From the NCBI GenBank assembly GCA_015178975.1, contig WHVD01000104.1:186001-250000 (forward strand): a stretch of 64,000 nucleotides of DNA, in the 5' to 3' direction. Every line of letters starts with the position of its first letter. Position 1 is the stretch's first letter. Below are positions 54,279-64,000 of this stretch, one piece after another. The DNA comes from Hysterangium stoloniferum (lineage: Eukaryota; Basidiomycota; Agaricomycetes; Hysterangiales; Hysterangiaceae). A program made the position numbers and the translations under genes. The notes beneath the pieces were generated by a model. It searched no databases, was not told where the DNA came from, and saw only the letters and a list, made by a program, of their open reading frames with translations.

Positions 54279-54869
54279 CAAACTTGGTGTTAGGAATGGG
54301 ACAGAGCGGAGTGGAGTCCAAATCGTGACAGGTTGTAAAACCATAATGGGAATGGAGTGGGAGTGGAGTCTGAATCGTGACAGGTCATTTGACTATAATG
54401 GGAATGGGGCTCAGTTAGAGAGCTGTCGGCTTTTCCGAGCAGAGTCCAGTGACTGGTGCATGGGACAGGGTCAGACATAGACAGGAGTGGAGTCTGGCGG
54501 GTATTCCAGTGACTGATACATGAAGTAACGAAGGTCGAATGTGGACAGGTCTGACATACGGAGTCTAGTGGGTATTCTGGTAAACTGATAATTGGTGTGT
54601 ATAGGGTGCAGGTGCATATAAGTTAGTGCCTGGAGTCTGGTGGGATTTCTGGTCATAACATTAGCACAGACTGGTTGAAATGTCAATGAAATTTCCAGTT
54701 AGTACAATAATACAATAGATCTGTAAATGCCTTAAATCTCCATGAGAGCAGTATCCATGTGCCTATCAGAACATTTTTATTTTTTAAAAAGATACTAGAT
54801 GTAAGATTAAATTGCATTTAAGATTTGTGGGAAATATAATGGTGTAGTGGTATAAGAAGGCCCATCCTG

Positions 54870-57720
54870 GGACTGCTTACATGTCACTTTCTATCTGCAC
54901 TAAGGGAGAAATTTTGAGCAGCATTGTGTACATTGTGACTGAGGACAATAGAGGAAGGAATGGACAGAAGGTATATTGCAGTGATGCATCTGGGGGTTGC
55001 AATGACATCTATTGTTTAGATCGAAGCCAAATAAGGAGAGGAGGTTCTAAGTCAAAGGGGCTGATGATGGTAATGTATTCACTTAGGGGGCTGATGATAG
55101 AGATTGGAGGTCTGACTCTATAAGTGCAGTAAAGCTTGCCTTCAACTTACACAAACTCTTAGGGTGCTCCGGTATTCTAGACAGAGCAGATAGTATGATA
55201 GGAACAAATATCATCACTTAGCTCAATCAACTGGGGGGCCAAATTACTAAGAGTTGTAAGGTGAGGGGTTGCAGCTTGCTGAAGATACCTTTGAGGGTAT
55301 TATAATAGGAGTAATAGGACTGAGAACTAGAAGGGGGTAATCTAAGTTGATATTTGAACTGAGGAAACTGTAGCATACATGAAGGAGCTTTATACTACAA
55401 TAGGACAGATGATCAGAGGGCTGATCAGAGAAGCAAGAGTGATGATGACTCAAAAATAAGTAGGGGAAGGAAAGGGATCCAGACGAGACTAAATACAATA
55501 TAGCAAAGTATTCTAAAAAGGTGTGAGGTGGCAAATGGAATGTATATGTGGAAATGGGTATGGGGGAGTGAACAGAATGGAGATTGGATGGAAGGCTAAG
55601 GTGCTAAGATACAAAGAAACATGTGTCAGGGGCACTGATAGTGGGACACTGGAGGGTTATGAGGCTAAAACAGCTTGCAGGGGTCTAAAATGACAGGGAT
55701 CCTAACACCTATAACATCATCATCACTGAGAACTATCACCAAACATTAGAACCATGGCCCAAATTACCAAATGCCATATGGAGAATGATGGTTATCATCT
55801 CAGTCCTCATATTCAACACCATGATTGTAACAAATGTCCAATGGGGCTCTGGACAATTTTCCTTGAAATTATACAAGTTCCATATCAATTTCAGCCCAGG
55901 GGACAAAATGTTCATACCCAAGCACCTTTCTTGGATGGAGGATTTATTGTTCAGCATATGAAATTTGTATACAAATTTGGTAATAATGGGTCTCAATTTC
56001 AACTCGGTATGGAGACAATTTAACCAGAAATTACAAGTTACAATCGCTGCTTCCTGCATTGCAGAAAGTTAATTGATCGAAGTAAAAACGTTTGAATCAG
56101 AGCTTCCTACTTTCATGGCATCTTGTTTGAATTTCGAATGGTGGTCATGCATCATGTCACACCACTCCAAAACAAAGATTGAAACACAATCTCTACCATT
56201 TACAGGGAACACTCCTCTCAAACGCTCGGCTATTTCCAGCCCCAAAAATCATGAAAGTCAAACTATAAAGAGTAGATTTATGGGTATAAGAAATTTCTGG
56301 TACCAGTGTTCCTTCAATTTATGGAATGACATATTATTTGACACCAAATAAACATAAATAGCTTTCAGGTGGATTCAGCTCCTGACAAATGGTATATGCT
56401 CATTGAAATGATGGCCGGCAGCTCATCCCATATTTCCCCTCGGTCCATGTGTTCATGGAAAGACCCGGAGTCCTCAAGCCTCAGACAACAGACACGCAGG
56501 GCAATAGGTGCATCAGCATCCGGTGCCGGACAGGTTGAGAAGTGTAAAAAAATGGCCCGATGAGATGGAGATGGAGATGGAGATGTTTATGAAGATTATA
56601 TGATGGGGAGGAAGCAACCAGGGTGGTGATGTTCTTCCTTTTCGATTACAACTGAGGTATTCACAGTCCATTTTCGGTTTCCGACTGCTTCGGTGCCCGC
56701 TCGAAAAAACCCAGTCCGCTTTTGCTCCCTAACTCCGCTTCCTCCGCGCAAGGCTCCAAGGACACGCTAGGAACTCGGAAGATATCACGAGCGTGCCTAT
56801 GCACCGCGAGTAGAGTAACACGGCAGGGACCGGTGTATGGCGCATGCGTTGCGCGGGGATGGCCGTGGCATGTTCAACACGGTGGACGCATAAGGCTCTC
56901 CATGCGGTGGAAATGGCTGATGGGAGCGTCTCCGTGGATTTTTCCCTTTCGTTCATCCAAACCGTTTAGTCAGCTGTGTTTTCATCTAGATTGGAATAGT
57001 TTTGGTTGATATAGTAAGCTTTTCACTCACCGTCCCCGAATCAATGTACACTTCTTCATATGATTCACCAACCAGCCTGCACTGGAAGGCAAGCTGATTC
57101 GAATTAGCTTGGAATGCTCTGTAAGCACCCAAAGAGATTGTCATTTTGTTCCAGAACCTGTGAGGCAAGGAGATTCACGGCCGTTGCGGGACATCTGTGT
57201 TGTCCTGTCGTGAAGCCCACGGGCAGCGGCGCAGGCTGTGACTCGTTTGCAGTGGCGGTGGCGGTGGCGGTGGCGGTGGCGGTGGCGGTGGCGCCAGTGG
57301 TTGTGATGGCGGCCCTACGACAGTTATTGTGGGTTAGAAATTTGATTGAGCCTGGGAGAGACTGCCTTGTTGTGTCGCTAGTTTCCACGTCCATGAGGCT
57401 GGCTAATGGTCATTTGATATTTGTTCGAAGGAAATAGACTCAAAGGGTTTGGGCACCGACAGTGAGGAATGGGAGGACAGCTATTCCACAGGTATTCGTG
57501 AGAATGATCAAAAGGACAGGCGGAGTTCGCACCGTGATAGATGCAGATGCACCGGAGATTTCTGAGGAAATGTCAGGATTGTATCATAAAGTGAAATTAC
57601 TGGACAGAATATCAATATATATGTGTCGAATTGTAAAGATGTGTGTACCAGAACCAGCGATGATCCAGTAGTAAATCAACTGGCTAAGAACTCTCATGAG
57701 TTTCAATGAAGACATCTCTT
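54870..57720. repeat. Shuffled repeat module array, unit 1 (T-P-Q-R)
   Basis: Module T (about 54880-55140), an extra ~600 bp without recognised content (55140-55735), module P (55740-56350), module Q (56350-56660) and module R (56660-57670). P is marked by CTCATATTCA(A/C)C and TTCATACCCAAG; Q by AAATAGCTTT.CAGGTG and GTTCTTCCTTTTCGATT; R by CCCAGTCCGCTT and CATTTTGTTCCAGAACCTG. No gene is recognised; frames differ between copies. Confidence 0.65.
57252..57293 (+). repeat. GGTGGC microsatellite, about seven units
   Basis: Perfect hexamer tract. The sister module at 60600-60630 has only degenerate GTGTCGGTGTCGGTGGC, so it expanded in this copy. Confidence 0.95.
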
Positions 57721-57724
57721 CAGC

Positions 57725-59390
57725 CCCGCTTACTTGTCACTCTCTTTCTGAACGAAGGCAGAAATTTGAGCAGCGTTGTATGCCATTTTTAATGAGAAAA
57801 AGAGATAAAGGAATGGTCAATTTGAATCGAGATTGAAGATGCATTATAAGGATGCATCTCGCAGTCGAGATGGTACCCATAGGATCACCGCTTGTCACTA
57901 AGAGCCATCATCCAGGGCCAGTGCCGAAGCTACTAATTGCTATTATCATCTCGGTACTCATATTCACCGCCAGGATTGTGATGCCCGATGGGGCTCTGGG
58001 GGAGAATTTTCCTTGACACTATCCATTTTTTATCACATTGGGCCGGGGAAAAAAAGGTTCATACCCAAGAACCTTTCCTTAGATGCAGGCATGATTTTTC
58101 GGGGTATAAACGTCGCATACAAATTTTGAAATAATAGGTTTCAAATTCAACTCAGTATGGAGAAAAATAAACCTGAACACACAAGGTACAATCGGTGCTA
58201 CCTGCGTTGATCCCAGACCGATTACTGAATGTAAGGCCAGAGAGTTGATTGACTGAATGGGAGACGTTTTGAATCAGAGCTTTCTAATTTAATCGCATCC
58301 TGTTCGCATTTCGAATAGTGGTCATGCAGCATGTCACACCACTCCAAGACGAAAATTGAAACACAATCCCTACGATTCCTCCGAACACTTCTCCTGCTCT
58401 CAAAGGCTCTGCTATTTCAACCACAACAATGCTGAAAGTCCCACTGTAAAGGGTTGATTTATGGATTTATGAATTTTCTGGCGTCGGCGCTCCTTCAATT
58501 TATGTAATGACATGATATTCGACATCAACTACACATAAATAGCTTTTCAGCTGAATCCAGCTCCTGAAAAATATTTTATATTCACTGAAAGGATGGCCAG
58601 CAGTTCCTCCCATCTTGCCACTCGGTTATTTTATTGATGGCACTCACATATATTTGTTCATGACAAGACTCGGAGCCCTCCGCCCCAAGACAGCAGACGC
58701 ACAGGCCAATAGAGACATCATCATCAGGTGCCAACACTGGTTTAGATGTGCTCAAAAATGGCCACGATGAGATAGACATGGACATGAAGATGTTGATGAA
58801 GATTATTTGATTTTGCGGTGAAGGAAACGAGGTTGTGACGTTCTTCCTTTTCGATTCCAACTGAGGTATTAGCTGGTTCGACATTGGTATGGACCCCGGT
58901 TGGAGCCCGCCTGTCGACGACAGGTTAAGTTCGTCATGTTCCGGCCTTCATCCGGATGACAAGGATTCGGTCTTCTCCTTTCTAAGTAATGCAATGTATT
59001 TAGTAGAGACCGGTGCGGTCGTTTCTGTTCATTGAGAGTAATTTTCACGTAGTAATTGCGCATTAACGCAGACCCATTGGATTTGTCCGGCATAAACTCA
59101 GCACCTTCCGTACGGAGATCAATTGAAGAATGGGCGCAGTTTCAATTTTACCTCGGGATGATTAGTGAAAGTTAACATCACTGCTTCTTGCGTTGAGCAC
59201 ATGCTAAGTGTTCTCACAGGAAAAATAATTGATAGAAGTTAAAAATATTGGAATGAATGCTTCTACAATTCAAGTTCGTCGGATTTAAATCGAGATAGGG
59301 AATAAGCACAATGGGTGCCCATCATGATTCAATCCATCGCCAAATATTATATTATCAACGCATGGAATCGAAGCTGTGAACGGCTCCCCT
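57725..59390. repeat. Module array, unit 2 (T-P-Q-S)
   Basis: T (57725-57900), P (57935-58500), Q (58510-58880), then S (58885-59110), which carries the hairpin CCTGTCGACGACAGG at 58910-58924. Module R is absent here. CpG is better kept than in unit 1. Confidence 0.65.
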
Positions 59391-59394
59391 GTTG

Positions 59395-61130
59395 AGTCTC
59401 AGTTCGCATGTTGATGGGACTCAACAGAGACGGATCGTACATGGACAGCAGATAGACGTAGACAGACTACAACTGAGAGTGACGGGGAGGGTGGCGCAGG
59501 TCGTTGGGAGGAAGGATGAGACCAACACCTTCCACGGTGATTTGGCCCGTGTGAGATGCCCGCTGGATTGTGGTGCCGGTGTAACCGCGGGAATATCAGT
59601 AGACTTGTCAATTTCAACTCAGTATGGAGACAATTAAAGCAGAAATTGCAAGTTACAATCGCTGCTTCCTGCATTGATCACATACTAATTAGTGAATTTC
59701 AAGACAGAAAGTTAATTGATCGAAGTAAAAACGTTTGAATCAGAGCTTCCAACTTTAATGGCATCTTGTTCGAATTTCGAATGGTGGTTATGCATCATGT
59801 CAAACCACTCCAAGACGAAGATTGAATCACAATCCCTACCATTACTCGGAACACTCCTCCTTCTTTCAAAGCTCTGTTGATTCCAGCCATAACAATCCTG
59901 GGGGTCGAATTATAAATAGTTGATGTATGGTATAAGAATTTTGTGGTGTCAGCGCTCCTCAATTTATGGAATGACATGTTATTCGACACCAAATAGACAT
60001 AAATAGCTTTTCAGGTGAATTCAGGTCCTGACAAAGAGTATATGCTCATTGAAATGATGGCCACGATGAGATGGATATGTATTGATCTGTTTATGAAGAA
60101 TATGTGATGGTGGCCAAGCAAACGAGTTTGTAACGTTCTTCCTTTTCGATTCCAACTGAGGTATTCACAGTCCATTTTCGATTCCAGGCTGTTTCGGGTG
60201 CCCGCTCGACAAAACCCAGTCCGCTTCTGCTCCCGAGCTCCACGCCCTCTAATCTGAACTATGCTTCCCTCCGCGCAAGGCTCGTCAAGGAATACGCCAA
60301 AGGACACGCTAGTAACTCAGAAGATACATCTAGATTGGAATAGTTCTGGTTGATAGAATGAGCCTTTCACTCACCGTGCCCAAATCAATGTACACTTCTG
60401 CATGTGATTTACCAACTAGCCTGGACTGGAACGCAAGCTGATTCGAATTGGGTTTGGAATGCTCTGTAAAGCACCCAATACGCAAAGAGATTGTCATTTG
60501 GGCCAGAACCTGTAAGGCAAAGAAATTGACGGCTGCTGTGAGACATCTGTGTTGTCCTTTCGTGAAGCCCACAGGCAGCGGTGCAGGCTGTGACTCGTTT
60601 GCAGTGTCGGTGTCGGTGGCGTGATGGCGGCGTTAGTGTGGGTTAGAAATTTGTTCGAGCCTCGCAGACTGTTTTGGTTTATGGCTGATTTCACGTCTAT
60701 GAGGCTGGCTAAAGGGAGTTCAATTGAGATTTGTTCGGAGGAAATAGACTCAAAGGGTTTGGAAACCGACAGTGAGGGTGGCAGTACAACTATTCCGCAG
60801 TTATTCCTGAGAATGATCAACAGGATACGCAGAGTTCGCACCGTGGTAGATATCCCGGAGATCGCTCTGGAAGTTAGGAATAGTATGCCGTTCTGACAAC
60901 ATTGGCATGGAGCCCGGTTGGAGCCCGCCTGTCGACGACAGGTTAACTTCCTCACTTTCCCGTCTTCATTCGGATGGCAAAGATCCGGGCTTCTCCTTCC
61001 CGAGTGTAATTTACCTCTTATTAGGGAGACCAGTGCGGGCGTTTGAATTCTGATACCGAATATGCACAATGGGCGCCCATCACGATTCAGGCCAAAGATT
61101 ATACGATCACCGCTGGAATCAATACAGAGA
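59395..61130. repeat. Module array, unit 3 (P-Q-R-S) with a gypsy-tail fragment
   Basis: 59430-59530 repeats the 3' tail of the gypsy element (61125-61215). Then follow partial P (59600-59985), Q (59990-60165), R (60170-60895) and S (60897-61070), with the same hairpin at 60928-60942. Confidence 0.65.
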
Positions 61131-63330
61131 CGGATCGGGGGGAGATAGACAGTAGGTAGACCGCAACTGAGAGGGACGGGGAGGGGTGGTGCAGGTTGTT
61201 GGGCGGATGGATGAGACCAATCCCCTGTTTCTTTAGCTCCACTGACAGGTCCAGCTCATAGGTTGCACCTGGCTCCAATATGTGGGTGATCCTAAAAGGC
61301 CCAATGTATTTCAGCAGCAATTTGTGTGCCCAATGCTTTGGCAAACATAAGTTTTTCATGGACAGGTAAACAAGGTTATTGATGGTAAACTTGGCAGCCC
61401 TCCTATGGCAGTTCACCTACCGTGTCTGCTTGACCCTTGCCACGAGGATTTCATCATGTGCACTCATTATGGCCAGCTTCATGTGTTCTGCAAAGGGAAG
61501 AACACCAGGATATTGTGTGTTGCTTTCCCAGAGCAATGGCCATGGCATCCAGCCATAATTCAAGAAGAATGGTGAGAACCCAGTCATTTCTGAGGTGGCG
61601 TTATTCATAGTGAACTCAATTTCAGGCAGTTTTGACACCCAATCCTTCTGGTTTGGTGCTATACATTGCCTCAGCATCTGTGTCATCATTCTATTTGCTC
61701 ACTCAGTCGCTCGATCTGTTTGAGGATGGTATGCTGAAGACATCCTCAATTCCACTCCTATTAACCGGTGAAAGTCTCTCCAGAACAGGCTTGTAAATAG
61801 TGAGTGTCGATCACAGGCTTGTAAATAGTGAGTCTCGATCACTGATTATCTTGAGTGGCAAGCCATGCAGCTTATAAACATGCTTGAATATTATTTTGAC
61901 CATTTGCATAGCAGTATAATTGCCACATGCTGGAACTAAGTGAACCATGGATGTTAAATGATCAATAATGACACAAATGTTATCAAACTCTCCAAGGTGG
62001 TGCTTGGATGGTGGTAATCGTCCCACAAAGTCGACTCCAATTGCCTCCCATGGTTGTGATGGCACCTCCAATGAGTGAAGATGTCCCTGAGACTTCTGAG
62101 TATCTGATTTTGACATCGCGCACACACTGCAAGACCTGCAAAACAACTCAACATCCTTGGTTAAAGATGGCCACCAAACATTAGATTGTAGGTATGTGGC
62201 GGTTTTCCTTGCCCCTAAGTGTGCCAGGGTCAAGTGAGCGTGTGAGATAATTATTTCCCACACCTGTCAATTGCCCACCATAATGTCCGGGATACACAGT
62301 AAGTTGACCTTCTCTAAATTCAAAAACAAGAGGCCCTCCTGTAACATAGACCCCTTATACTCCAGGGGTGCTGCTCAAATTTTTGCAAAGAAGTCATCTG
62401 ATTCATATTGTTGTCAAAGGGCATCTGGGATGTGGACACCTGGGTGACCCTCTGAGATTATCCCAGCTAGTGGAAACTTGGAACCTGAGTTTGTCTGAAT
62501 CCCCGGTAACTCACCCTCCATTGTCAATTGTGAGGTATGTCCAGTGTCATCCTGATGACTATCCTTGCCTGACATATCAGGCCCTTCTTGCAAACTAGAT
62601 GTTGTGGCCTGTTCTGTACCTGCAATGTCCACCACCTGTCCCAATCATTCCTTACATCTCTTTCCCCATGTCTCCAACCCCACGAGTGTTGCATATGATG
62701 GGTGTGGGCATGTGGCCAGCCTTCTAGACTGTCTGGTTGCCTCTGTTAGCACCGCTGCTGCTAACCCTGTATACAGTGGTGTCGACACGCTGTTGAGGCA
62801 GCCTTGTGGCCTGTAAGGTACTCCTCTCTCCTCTTTGTCCACCTCAGGGGTCTCACTTATGTACTCTGTTTCCACCTGAATGGTCCCGAGTGGTTCATCA
62901 CTGTAAATGTGGGACAGTGCATCAGCAAAAGTATTCAACTGCCCAGGGATATAGTGGATCTCGAAATCAAATTCATTTAGCAGATCTAGCCACTGTGTCT
63001 GCCTTGGGGACAACCTTTTTGCATAAGTAAATATTCTATTCCCTTATGGTCAGTACAAATCCGAAATTTTACCCCCAACGGCTGTGGCCGAAACCATTTC
63101 AATGATTCCACAATGGCTAGGAGCTCCTCTTCATGCACAGGATAGTTTTGTTGAGCCAAGTTGAATTTCCCAGACCAAAATGACACCACAGCCACTTGTT
63201 GAACATCTTCCCCTTGGCTAAGGATGCCACTCACTCCCGTTAAGCAAGCATCTGTGACCAAATTAATGGTGGAATGGCCTGGTGAGTAATATAACACAAT
63301 TTGATACTTGTCGCAATGTGTGAAGAGTGG
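61100..63330 (-). pseudogene. Ty3/gypsy pol: RNase H and integrase
   Basis: Minus strand: RNase H (63330-62880: LVTDACLTGVSGIL, FWSGKFNLAQQNYPVHEEELLAI, RICTDHKGIEYL, IHYIPGQLNTFADALSH), integrase zinc region (HAHLTLAHLGARKTATYL, WWPSLTKDVELFCRSC), core (GVDFVGRLPPSKHH, ISDRDSLFTSL, AYHPQTDRATE), then FSPFFLNYGWMP and a C-terminal KYIGPFRI. A 28-bp tandem duplication (61785-61840) and a TGA at an arginine (61699-61701) break the core. gag, protease and reverse transcriptase are missing. Confidence 0.9.
61785..61840. repeat. 28-bp tandem duplication in integrase
   Basis: ACAGGCTTGTAAATAGTGAG.. occurs twice back to back (61785-61812 and 61813-61840), differing at one base. It shifts the integrase frame after DRDSLFTSL. 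Confidence 0.95.
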
Positions 63331-63539
63331 CGGAAGTTCTGACCGTTCTATATACGAAGAAATGAGTAGAAAGGAAGGATATTGACCTATTCGGTGCAAT
63401 ATAAGAGAAAGTGAGAGAAGGAGCACGAGATGACGAAGGAGTCAATGAGTGTGATGGTTCGAGTGGAGGCCTCGACTGTTACAGTTCAAGGCCAGAAGTG
63501 TTAGATAGTTCAGATATTGCTACCTATGTAGTAGCTGAC
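63331..63539. other. Unassigned stretch between gypsy pol and LTR
   Basis: If the LTR at 63540 belongs to the gypsy element, gag to reverse transcriptase would be expected here but only ~210 bp of unrecognised sequence is present, implying a large internal deletion or an unrelated neighbour. Confidence 0.4.
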
Positions 63540-64000
63540 TGTTAAGAACTGAAAACTGACTAATGTCGGTGGCCAACAGGGACCGATCGGAAGGACTTGG
63601 CTTCAGCTTATGTGCTGCACCCTCGCAAATATCCGTAGGGTGTCCTTAAATTTCGGGCAGGCGAAGACTAATCCTAATGAGTACCTTTCGGCGTGATACC
63701 GATCGGAATCGAAGGACAAGTCGAGTGTCAGGCCAAGGGGTCGGGGCTGGGAGTGGGCGAGCGCACGCGAAGGCGGATGGGGGGATTCTTAGTATGAGAC
63801 TGTTACAGATGTATGAGGGTATTCTGAGTCGATATTCTGATTGCCTAGTAACTACGACTACAGCAGGTTCATATACAAGTAGCAGGCATCTAGAAAATAC
63901 TAATGGGGAGAATGGCGGAAAATGGTATTAACAATAAGCTTGACTAGGAATGGGAAGTTTATGATTAGTTCGGAGGCCGATGATAACCGAGAGCGGGATT
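63540..64000 (-). mobile_element. LTR, family D, cut by the window edge
   Basis: It starts TGTTAAGAACTGAAAACTGAC on the plus strand, matching the reverse complement of the end of 38754-39509, including AAGGACTTGGCTTCAGCTTAT and TGTCCTTAAATTT. A 756-bp LTR would end ~64295, outside the window. Orientation fits the 5' LTR of the minus-strand gypsy at 61100-63330. The TATAAG box is CATAAG in this copy. Confidence 0.8.

Larger units (their letters stand above)
52750..54660 (-). mobile_element. Solo LTR, family B, old copy hosting two insertions
   Basis: TGTTAAGAGTC..GGTCATAACA with near-duplications TAAGC (52745-52749) and TTAGC (54661-54665), 4 of 5 matching. Removing 52805-53628 and 54069-54283 leaves a family B LTR in minus orientation. 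The TATAAG block reads on the minus strand at 53651-53656. CpGs are strongly decayed. Confidence 0.85.

Noticed and set aside
57104-57394. Protein with an Ala-Thr repeat
   Set aside because: The repeat is the GGTGGC microsatellite; the sister module at 60494-60900 does not keep the same frame.
1-64000. rRNA genes or ordinary tRNA genes
   Set aside because: No rRNA-like stretch was seen, and the only A-box/B-box pair noticed is the degenerate one at 54164-54250.

Overview
The window is transposon-dense, AT-leaning eukaryotic DNA, most likely from a filamentous basidiomycete with a repeat-swollen genome. Three things support this: the one intact gene has introns of only 58-62 bp; pseudogenes of a C2H2 zinc-finger gene resemble a family I associate with mushroom-forming fungi; and the element mix is Ty1/copia, Ty3/gypsy, Helitron, Tc1 and a CACTG-ended DNA element. 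The species cannot be named from the sequence alone.

Layout. (1) 440-14262 and 22566-25268 are two inverted copies of one ~2.5 kb segment (the arms). They flank an 8.3 kb non-repetitive island (14263-22565) that holds a complete PP2C-type phosphatase gene (19638-21084, minus, four exons, 421 codons) and a decayed zinc-finger pseudogene. The left arm is swollen by a 7.2 kb CACTG element (1000-8162), a solo LTR (8737-9796) and a 3.1 kb non-autonomous LTR retrotransposon (10414-13539). The right arm carries a 229 bp TG..CA element (23171-23399). Each of these four insertions is proven by the matching empty site in the other arm. (2) 25270-30062 is a jumble of copia pieces in alternating orientation with a solo LTR. 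(3) 31179-33735 is a decayed minus-strand gypsy element and 34465-36690 a decayed plus-strand copia pol. (4) 37400-41560 holds satellites and a solo LTR that itself contains another solo LTR. (5) 41924-45913 is a minus-strand Helitron cut by a solo LTR. (6) 46811-49308 and 51100-52645 are Tc1-like transposons; the first is cut by a solo LTR. (7) 52750-54660 is an LTR holding a younger copy of its own family plus a 210 bp TG..CA element with a tRNA-Thr-like sequence. (8) 54870-61130 is a direct array of partly shuffled repeat modules. (9) 61100-64000 is a truncated minus-strand gypsy pol with an LTR running off the window.

Shared themes. The insertions that could be bounded have perfect 5-bp duplications for TG..CA elements (one old LTR has 4 of 5) and 3 bp for the CACTG element, so nesting order can be read directly. 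Decay is dominated by C-to-T change at CpG: seven premature stops in pol genes sit at arginine positions as CGA-to-TGA, and two reverse transcriptases have lost a catalytic aspartate by CpG-to-CpA. Apart from the PP2C gene no clearly intact, recognisable host gene was found. Six-frame translations across the repeats are mostly shadows.
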